A stretch of DNA of 5,800 nucleotides from Lentisphaerota bacterium (GTDB taxonomy: Bacteria > Verrucomicrobiota > Kiritimatiellia > JAAZAB01): positions 1-5,800 of the forward strand of contig JACPGN010000013.1 in assembly GCA_016182435.1 (NCBI GenBank), given 5' to 3'. The notes beneath the pieces are model-generated. The model did no database searches and was not told the DNA's origin. It saw only the letters and a program-made list of their open reading frames with translations. Below, piece after piece: positions 1-4,340 of this stretch (within the stretch, counting starts at the first letter, position 1; every line of letters begins with the position of its first letter). The translations under genes were made by a program, and so were the position numbers.

Positions 1-1
1 A

Positions 2-1399
2 CCCGCGCAGCAGGAACTGTTTGCCCGCCTGGCCGTGCTGGCCTGTGATTTTCTCCAGCAAGCCGCCGATCCGGATATGGCGCTCAACAACTGGGAGCGC
101 TTTGTGCGGGCTTTGCCGGATGCCGCCGGCCATTTTCAGTTGCTTCTGTCCCAGCCGCGGCGGCTGGAAATTCTCATGGGCATTTTCTCGGCCAGCCAGT
201 TCCTGGCCGATACGCTCATCCGCAACCCGGAATTTCTGGATTGGGTTACCAGTTCGGCCGTGCTGCATGGGCTACGCCCGCGCGAGGTGATCGAGGCGGA
301 CCTGCGCGCGTTTGTGTCCACGGGTGCGCCGGCCGACCGGCTCAATGGCTTGCGGCGCTTCCGGCGTCGCGAGATTTTACGCATTGGCACGCGCGATATC
401 TGCCTGCATGCGCCCATCCAGGAGATTACCGGGGCGCTCGCGGACCTGGCCGAGGCTTGCCTCCGGCCGGCCCTGGCCTGGGCCTGGGAAACGATTGCTG
501 GAGAGGATCTGCCCGAGCGGCGGTCCTGGGAAAATAATTTCTGCATTCTGGCTTTTGGCAAACTGGGCGGCCGGGAGCTAAACTACAGTTCCGACGTTGA
601 TCTGCTGGGCTTGTGCGCCGATGCGCTGCCGGGTGAGTTTTCCTCCGCCAGAGGTGGCGAGCCGTTGGAACTTTTTGCCCGGGTGTTGAAACTTCTCCGG
701 CAGAACCTCTCGACCCACCTGGAGGAAGGGCACGCCTACCGGGTGGATTTCCGCCTGCGGCCCTATGGCGCGGCCGGCCATCTGGTCTATACCGTTTCCG
801 GATTGGCCGACTATTATGTTAAAAAGGCCGCGTCCTGGGAAATCCAGGCCCTGCTCAAGGCGCGGCCGGTGGCCGGTAACGAGGCCTTGGGCGCAGCCTG
901 GTTGGAACGTATCCGGCCGATTTTCTCCCGGGCGCAGCCGAGCGCAACAATTATCAGTTCGATCAAAGCTTTGCGGGCTTTTGCCGTGAAGGATGTTGCC
1001 GCTCGGGACGATGTCAAGAGCGGGCTGGGAGGAATTCGGGACATTGAATTCCTGGTGCAGGGGCTCCAGTTGATTCATGTTCCTCGCCATAGCGAGCTGC
1101 TGGTCGGCAATACGCTCGCGGCGCTCCATCGGCTGAAGACGCACAAGATTCTGCCGGAAGAGGTGGTCGGCCAGTTGCAGGCCGATTACACGTTTCTGCG
1201 CCGGGTAGAGCATACTTTGCAGATTTTTGAAGACCGTCAGATTCACGAGCTGCCCAAAGCGGCGGAAGCGCGCGCGGCGCTGGCGCGGCGGGTCCTGGGC
1301 TTGAACGCTACCGCCGCGCAATTTGCCGCCGCAGTGAGCGCCTGCCAGCAGCGCGTGCGAGAGACTTACGCGCAATATCTGCTTAAAGCCGCGGTATGA
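2..1399 (+). CDS. glnE: Glutamine synthetase adenylyl-removase/adenylyltransferase, N-terminal half (5' end outside window)
   Basis: GlnE controls nitrogen assimilation by adding AMP to, or removing it from, glutamine synthetase in the cytoplasm. The frame is open from the window edge, giving 465 visible residues. The GTG at 35 is internal, because the residues before it (QELFARLAVLA) continue the family sequence. In order I see the N-terminal helical region (DPDMALNNWERF, then GASQFLAD-like SASQFLADTLIRNPEFLDW), the nucleotidyltransferase signature FGKLGGRELNYSSDVDLLGL with Asp codons at 593 and 599, and the third acidic residue in YRVDFRLRP (Asp at 746). These are followed by WEIQALLKARPVAG and GLGGIRDIEFLVQ. 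The phrase FLRRVEHTLQIFEDRQIHELP near 1196-1258 matches the first (adenylyl-removase) half of GlnE, not the second. Full-length GlnE is about 950 residues. Here the gene ends with TGA at 1397, just after the first half, and no transferase half follows. It could be a truncated gene, a naturally split one, or a lineage-specific short form. Confidence 0.9.
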   Translation, partial: PAQQELFARLAVLACDFLQQAADPDMALNNWERFVRALPDAAGHFQLLLSQPRRLEILMGIFSASQFLADTLIRNPEFLDWVTSSAVLHGLRPREVIEADLRAFVSTGAPADRLNGLRRFRRREILRIGTRDICLHAPIQEITGALADLAEACLRPALAWAWETIAGEDLPERRSWENNFCILAFGKLGGRELNYSSDVDLLGLCADALPGEFSSARGGEPLELFARVLKLLRQNLSTHLEEGHAYRVDFRLRPYGAAGHLVYTVSGLADYYVKKAASWEIQALLKARPVAGNEALGAAWLERIRPIFSRAQPSATIISSIKALRAFAVKDVAARDDVKSGLGGIRDIEFLVQGLQLIHVPRHSELLVGNTLAALHRLKTHKILPEEVVGQLQADYTFLRRVEHTLQIFEDRQIHELPKAAEARAALARRVLGLNATAAQFAAAVSACQQRVRETYAQYLLKAAV

Positions 1400-1410
1400 A
1401 CCATGCTTAA

Positions 1411-1439
1411 TTGACCTCCTCAACACACATGCCTATACT
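1411..1439 (+). promoter_or_regulatory. Sigma70-type promoter for the small membrane protein gene
   Basis: A -35 box TTGACC (1411-1416) and a -10 box TATACT (1434-1439) are separated by exactly 17 nt, and each matches consensus at five of six positions. Transcription would start near 1446, giving a leader of about 60 nt before the ATG at 1508. It begins 12 bases after the glnE stop, so the downstream genes need not depend on glnE transcription. The call rests on sequence match only. Confidence 0.6.
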
Positions 1440-1507
1440 TCCCCTATAAATCAATGATTTGGAAACTCGGAAATCAATACTAATACTGTTAGCCCTTGGA
1501 GAAACTT

Positions 1508-1837
1508 ATGCCAGCCATCAAACAACGAAAGAGAGAGGAATCGATCAGACAATCGTCAAGTGAAATATCCTTCTCTACCGCCCCTTTCTTCGCAAAGTTG
1601 GTTGCTGTATCCGCTGGTTCGGGAACGTTCTTAGTTGCCATACTATTGGTGAAAATAGTAGTCGCCAGCTTTCCTCCTGGTCTTCGTGAATGTTGGGACA
1701 ACACGGAAAAATCAACGGGAGGTCTAATATTTAGGGCGGTATTATTGTTCAGTATTGCTATCTACACTGCTAGTGTCGGTGTCAAGGTTCTTGCCCGCAG
1801 GACAGGCAAAGAACATAAAAAAGAAAAGATTGGCTAA
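1508..1837 (+). CDS. Small two-helix membrane protein of unknown function
   Basis: I do not recognise a family. The 109-residue product has a very basic, charged N-terminus (KQRKREESIR). A first hydrophobic segment follows at about residues 27-55 (FFAKLVAVSAGSGTFLVAIL onward), then a hydrophilic loop (56-72, with Cys62 and Trp63). A second hydrophobic segment at about 73-95 (LIFRAVLLFSIAIYTASVGV) leads into a Lys/Arg-rich tail. This predicts an inner-membrane hairpin with both ends in the cytoplasm by the positive-inside rule. The ATG at 1508 is chosen over the in-frame TTG at 1496 because GGAG (1498-1501) lies six bases before it. The gene is AT-richer than glnE, has its own promoter, and sits about 90 bases upstream of a toxin-antitoxin operon, so it is probably accessory DNA. 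No catalytic motif is visible. Confidence 0.6.
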   Translation: MPAIKQRKREESIRQSSSEISFSTAPFFAKLVAVSAGSGTFLVAILLVKIVVASFPPGLRECWDNTEKSTGGLIFRAVLLFSIAIYTASVGVKVLARRTGKEHKKEKIG

Positions 1838-1874
1838 CAACTCGTTGGCCGAAAAAAGGGGCGAAAATTCAAAC

Positions 1875-1904
1875 TTGGCAGAACAGCACGCAATAATGTA
1901 CAGT
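1875..1904 (+). promoter_or_regulatory. Possible autoregulatory operator/promoter of the Phd/YefM-VapC operon
   Basis: A TGTACA palindrome at 1897-1902 lies 26 bases before the antitoxin start. TGTACA is the core operator motif known for the E. coli yefM-yoeB operon, whose antitoxin belongs to the same Phd/YefM family as the one here. A weak promoter could overlap it: TTGGCA (1875-1880), an 18-nt spacer, then TACAGT (1899-1904, four of six matches). Repression by antitoxin bound over the -10 region would be the expected logic. A single six-base palindrome is weak evidence on its own. Confidence 0.35.
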
Positions 1905-1928
1905 TCTGGGCAGATTGGAGGTATTGAG

Positions 1929-2159
1929 ATGAAAACGATCAGTTTCACCGAATTCAGAAGCCATGCCTCGGGCATGATGACAAAAGTTGAGCACGGAGAG
2001 ACGCTTCTCGTGGTCCGCCACGGTCGGCCAATTGCCGAGATCTCACCCGCTACGGATCAGCAACCATCCTGGAAGCGTCCTGCCCTGCGCTTGTCTGCAA
2101 AGGGTGCGGGCTTGGCGGCCGCTATCCTCGAGGAGCGTGAGCGTGAAACTCTTTCTTGA
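1929..2159 (+). CDS. Phd/YefM-family antitoxin
   Basis: The 76-residue product starts MKTISFTEFRSHASGMMTKVEHGETLLVVRHGRPIAEI (positions 1929 onward), the classic Phd/YefM DNA-binding fold. The N-terminal strand is followed by a helix (FTEFRSHASGMMTKV), then a GETLLVVRHGRPIAEI-type strand pair ending near residue 38. The C-terminal 40 residues are the expected toxin-binding tail, with no conserved motif. The start is set by GGAGGT at 1917-1922, six bases before the ATG. An open frame extends further upstream but lacks family similarity. The stop overlaps the toxin start by 17 bases, implying translational coupling. Antitoxins of this family bind and neutralise the adjacent toxin and repress their own promoter. 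Pairing a Phd/YefM antitoxin with a PIN toxin is an established mixed arrangement. Confidence 0.9.
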   Translation: MKTISFTEFRSHASGMMTKVEHGETLLVVRHGRPIAEISPATDQQPSWKRPALRLSAKGAGLAAAILEERERETLS

Positions 2160-2556
2160 TTCGTCCGCGTTCGCTAAGCGGTTTGTCGAAGAACCCGGCA
2201 GCCAACAAGTAGAGGATCTTTGTTCTCAAGCAACAGAACTATGCCTGAGTGTCATTTGCGTTCCGGAAATTATAGCCGCTCTGAATCGGCGACTCCGCGA
2301 GAAACGTCTTAGCAGACAGGAATACATCCAGGCGAAACAGCGTCTTGCCCAAGACGTGCGTGATGTCGTTATCATCAATCTGACTTCAGAGGTCATACAC
2401 ACGAGTGTAATTGTTCTGGAAACCAAGCCTGTGCGGGCTATGGATGCTCTCCATATCGCGTGTGCTCTGGAATGGCATGCGGACTGGTTCGTATCTTCAG
2501 ACCGTCGGCAGATAACGGCGGCAAGAAGTTCTGGTCTGAGAACCAAGCAGATATAA
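2143..2556 (+). CDS. vapC: VapC-family PIN-domain ribonuclease toxin
   Basis: The 137-residue product is a complete PIN domain of normal VapC length. It begins (V/M)KLFLDSSAFAKRF, with the first catalytic Asp at residue 6. The other acidic residues expected for Mg2+-dependent RNA cleavage are present: Glu42 (in SVICVPEIIAAL), Asp101 (in VRAMDALHIACAL) and Asp120 (in FVSSDRRQ). I chose the GTG at 2143 because AGGAG (2131-2135) lies seven bases upstream and the protein then starts exactly at the first PIN strand. An in-frame GTG at 2137 is a less likely alternative. It overlaps the Phd/YefM antitoxin gene by 17 bases. VapC toxins inhibit translation by cutting tRNA or rRNA; the target here is unknown. 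The toxin appears intact, unlike the second VapC in this window. Confidence 0.92.
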   Translation: MKLFLDSSAFAKRFVEEPGSQQVEDLCSQATELCLSVICVPEIIAALNRRLREKRLSRQEYIQAKQRLAQDVRDVVIINLTSEVIHTSVIVLETKPVRAMDALHIACALEWHADWFVSSDRRQITAARSSGLRTKQI

Positions 2557-2646
2557 TTGGCCAACCAACGCCTGCACTTTATCGTCACGAAGCGCGCCGA
2601 AAAGTGAGGCACATCATTCGCAAGGATAGGATGATGGCATGCGCCA

Positions 2647-2675
2647 TTGACAACCATTATGGTTGCGATATGGTT
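2647..2675 (+). promoter_or_regulatory. Promoter with overlapping palindromic operator for the RHH antitoxin gene
   Basis: A perfect -35 box TTGACA (2647-2652) is followed after 16 nt by TATGGT (2669-2674, four of six matches to the -10 consensus). The spacer contains a perfect inverted repeat: CAACCAT (2651-2657), a single T, then ATGGTTG (2659-2665). A third ATGGTT half-site at 2670-2675 starts exactly 11 bases after the second, one helical turn on the same DNA face, and covers the -10. This is the layout expected for autorepression by a ribbon-helix-helix dimer. The predicted transcription start falls at about 2681, the A of the antitoxin ATG. Confidence 0.55.
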
Positions 2676-2680
2676 ACAGC

Positions 2681-2920
2681 ATGAAAACCATAACTCTAAA
2701 AGATATTCCGCAGCCGGTTCATACCGCCCTTAAGCAACTGGCGAAGCAACACGGTAGAAGCCTCAATAAAGAAGCCTTGGCTTGCCTGGAAATGATTGTC
2801 GCGCCGGCCAGAGTGAATATCAACGCATTGATGCTCGATATACGAAACCATCGGGCATCCCTTCCGGGCAGATTGAATGATCGGCTGATCCGGATGGCAA
2901 ACGCCGAAGGCCGCCCATGA
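2681..2920 (+). CDS. FitA/VapB-like ribbon-helix-helix (Arc/MetJ-type) antitoxin
   Basis: The 79-residue product starts MKTITLKDIPQPVHTALKQL and continues AKQHGRSLNKEALACLEMIV. This is the FitA-like ribbon-helix-helix pattern: strand at residues 2-8, helix 1 at about 11-21, the turn HGRSLN, and helix 2 at about 27-37. The remainder (about 40-79) is the toxin-binding tail. I start it at the ATG at 2681, not the in-frame TTG at 2663, because the family begins at the strand and because the promoter places the RNA 5' end at about 2681. No Shine-Dalgarno sequence precedes it, so translation is probably leaderless. The stop overlaps the start of the degraded PIN gene as ATGA (2917-2920), the usual coupling for this TA type. 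With its toxin broken it is an orphan antitoxin that might still act as a repressor or protect against related toxins. Confidence 0.87.
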   Translation: MKTITLKDIPQPVHTALKQLAKQHGRSLNKEALACLEMIVAPARVNINALMLDIRNHRASLPGRLNDRLIRMANAEGRP

Positions 2921-3102
2921 TCGTTGCCGATTCGAATCTCATCGCACTGGAACTGACCTTTCACCACAACATCACCGCCTATGACTGAGAATTCGTAGTC
3001 TTGGCTAAACAACTTGGCGTGCCGTTTGTGACATTTGACAGATCCGTGAGGAAGGCATTCCCAAGCGTCGCCATTGCGGCAGAAGATTTTCTGAATCACT
3101 GA
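2917..3102 (+). pseudogene. Remnant of a FitB/VapC-type PIN toxin (internal deletion plus nonsense codon)
   Basis: Translation from the ATG at 2917 gives MIVADSNLIA, the exact N-terminal PIN strand with its catalytic Asp. It then jumps to LELTFHHNITAYD, a TGA stop (2986-2988), and EFVVLAKQLGVPFVTFDRSVRKAFP to a final TGA at 3100-3102. In intact relatives the first motif and the AYDCEFVALA-type motif are separated by roughly 75 more residues, which are missing here. The full family length is about 130-135 codons against 61 here. The TGA falls where the family normally has Cys, a one-base change from TGC or TGT. The frame is otherwise preserved on both sides, so the deletion was in frame and decay is fairly recent. 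No functional toxin can be made: the second conserved acidic region is gone even if the stop were read through. Confidence 0.88.
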
Positions 3103-3210
3103 TGCGAACAATCGGTTGCGCCCTACGCGCCACAAGTTGCACGCGGGTGAATCGTGTCGTTCAGCGGATAAGGGCTGAGAGAATCAGGATAGGCGGAGCG
3201 TCAGGCCTGG

Positions 3211-3238
3211 TTGAAATTAGAGAATGGTGTGCTATAGT
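3211..3238 (+). promoter_or_regulatory. Sigma70-type promoter with extended -10 for the DHDPS-family gene
   Basis: TTGAAA (3211-3216) and TATAGT (3233-3238) are separated by 16 nt, each five of six to consensus. TG at 3230-3231 gives an extended -10 (TGC before TATAGT). The start site would be near 3245, leaving only about 14 nt before the ATG at 3259. This marks where the catabolic cluster resumes after the toxin-antitoxin island. No clear operator is visible next to it. Confidence 0.6.
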
Positions 3239-3258
3239 GCCGGGCGAACAAGAAAACC

Positions 3259-4173
3259 ATGGATCGCGAGCGTATTAAGCAGTCACTGGCTTCCCCCGTG
3301 CCGTCTATTCGCACTCCCTTTGACGCCGAGGGCAACATAGATTTCGCCGCCTTAGGCGCAATGGTGGAATTCTGCATTGGCGGCGGCAGCCAGGCCCTGA
3401 TTCTGACCGCCGGTGACAGCCTGTATCCTTTGCTCACGGAGTCGGAAATCAGCCGGGTAACCAAGGCTGTGGTGGAGCTCGCGCGCGGGCGCGCGGTGGT
3501 GGCCGCTTGCACCGGGTGGTGGAACACCGATAAGTGCGTGGAGTTTGCGCGCTACTGCCGGGATGTTGGCGTTGATATTCTTATGACCTTAACCGCCAAC
3601 TGGTACCCGGAATGTCTGAGTGTTCAGACGATGGTGGAGCACTTTGCCGAGGTGGCCCGGCATATCCCGGTGATGGCCAACACTGGTTGCCTGCATTACC
3701 CCGGTAAATCGGTCGGGCTGGCGGTTGCCCGGCGGCTGGTGAAGGAAGTGGACAATATTATTGCCGCCAAGTGCGACGTGCAGGGCGAGTTTGATCGCAA
3801 AGTTGTTCTGCTGGCCAAAGACAAGTGGACCTTGTTTGCCGGCGGCACCAAGCAATTTCACCTGGAATTGCACCCTTACGGCTGCCAGGGCCACATGTCT
3901 ACCTTTATGACCTTCAAGCCGGAAATTGCGCAACGTTACTGGAAAGCTATCCGGCAAAATGACCTCGGCGCGGCGGCTGAAGTTATTGCGCGCTATGACC
4001 ATCCGTTTTTTGATTTTATTCACAGTTTGCCGGGCGGGTTTGACGCCGGGATGCACGGCGTCTATGAGCTCTACGGGTTAGCCCGGCGCTGGCGGCGCAA
4101 GCCCTTTGTCAGTCTGGCCGATCAGGATTTGCGCAAATTGAGGGAATTTCTGGTCGGCTTGCAAATTCTCTGA
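3259..4173 (+). CDS. Dihydrodipicolinate synthase-family (DapA/NanA superfamily) aldolase/lyase, atypical
   Basis: The 304-residue product has the length and (beta/alpha)8 pattern of the class I aldolase family that includes DHDPS, N-acetylneuraminate lyase and 2-keto-3-deoxy-sugar-acid enzymes. Visible landmarks are the N-terminal strand VPSIRTPFDAEGNIDF (14-29), a diverged substrate loop LTAGDSLYPLLTESE (49-63) in place of GTTGE, and the Schiff-base lysine Lys171 in NIIAAKCDVQGEF. WTLFAGG and GCQGHMS follow at the later strands. The catalytic Tyr that normally precedes Asn (YN in the fifth strand) appears replaced: the aligned region reads VMANTGCLHYPG (138-149), with Ala before Asn141. This argues against ordinary lysine biosynthesis and for a specialised catabolic or altered reaction. 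The ATG at 3259 follows the promoter directly, with only a weak Shine-Dalgarno. A sialidase-like gene and another family member follow, suggesting sugar-acid breakdown. The substrate is unknown. Confidence 0.87.
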   Translation: MDRERIKQSLASPVPSIRTPFDAEGNIDFAALGAMVEFCIGGGSQALILTAGDSLYPLLTESEISRVTKAVVELARGRAVVAACTGWWNTDKCVEFARYCRDVGVDILMTLTANWYPECLSVQTMVEHFAEVARHIPVMANTGCLHYPGKSVGLAVARRLVKEVDNIIAAKCDVQGEFDRKVVLLAKDKWTLFAGGTKQFHLELHPYGCQGHMSTFMTFKPEIAQRYWKAIRQNDLGAAAEVIARYDHPFFDFIHSLPGGFDAGMHGVYELYGLARRWRRKPFVSLADQDLRKLREFLVGLQIL

Positions 4174-4175
4174 TG

Positions 4176-4192
4176 AAGAAAGGCTCTTTCTT
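4176..4192 (+). terminator. Small hairpin after the DHDPS-family gene (weak terminator candidate)
   Basis: AAGAAAG (4176-4182) and CTTTCTT (4186-4192) form a perfect 7-bp stem around a 3-nt loop, two bases after the stop codon. It is AT-rich and followed by AAAACG with no T tract, so intrinsic termination would be inefficient. It may instead protect the RNA 3' end or be incidental. Confidence 0.25.
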
Positions 4193-4214
4193 AAAACGTG
4201 TGATCCATGATTTA

Positions 4215-4277
4215 TGTAGCCGCGGCGGTGACGCCGTGGCCGCTGGAAGAATCCACGCCCTCATGGGCGCGGCTACA
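4215..4277. repeat. Cloverleaf-like palindromic repeat element (REP/MITE-like)
   Basis: This 63-bp unit is bounded by perfect 10-bp inverted repeats, TGTAGCCGCG (4215-4224) and CGCGGCTACA (4268-4277). Three further hairpins can form in it. A 9-bp stem with one G-T pair runs 4219-4227/4232-4240 around GTGA. A 4-bp stem runs 4244-4247/4252-4255. A 5-bp stem runs 4256-4260/4265-4269 around TCAT. The outer stem and the first and third inner stems compete for bases. The design resembles the non-coding palindromic units scattered through GC-rich genomes and mobilised by IS200/IS605-like (REP-associated) transposases, but no transposase is present here. It lies between the DHDPS-family gene and the sialidase gene and, if transcribed, would fold in the shared mRNA. 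Confidence 0.7.
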
Positions 4278-4340
4278 AACCAAATATCTTAAAGATAATA
4301 CCGCCGGCATTAATCCCGTCCCCGGGAAGAAGGAGGAATA

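Noticed and set aside
35..37. GTG at 35 as the glnE start codon.
   Set aside because: The frame is open to the window edge and the preceding residues fit the family, so this is an internal Val codon.
578..1426. Long antisense open frame (282 codons, minus strand) opposite glnE.
   Set aside because: It is opposite strongly conserved glnE coding sequence and its translation shows no recognisable domain. It is explained by GC-rich codon bias.
1755..1928. N-terminal extension of the Phd/YefM antitoxin frame.
   Set aside because: It overlaps the membrane protein gene and lacks similarity. The ATG at 1929 has GGAGGT at ideal spacing and begins at the family's first residue.
2986..2988. In-frame TGA at a Cys position could be selenocysteine or a recoded codon.
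   Set aside because: TGA ends glnE, the DHDPS-family gene, the sialidase gene and both antitoxin genes here, so it is a normal stop. The same toxin gene also lacks about 75 codons and shows no selenocysteine insertion structure I could see.
3103..3210. Possible gene or RNA between the toxin remnant and the cluster promoter.
   Set aside because: No coding frame with family similarity, no ribosome binding site and no convincing structure is present. It looks like leftover intergenic DNA.
1400..3258. Insertion-sequence or integrase ends (att sites, target-site duplications) bounding the toxin-antitoxin island.
   Set aside because: I found no transposase, integrase, terminal inverted repeat or matching direct repeat at either edge.
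4285..4297. TATCTT-A-AAGATA palindrome before the sialidase gene as a regulator site.
   Set aside because: It is short, AT-only apart from one pair, and not associated with a recognisable promoter. It could easily occur by chance.
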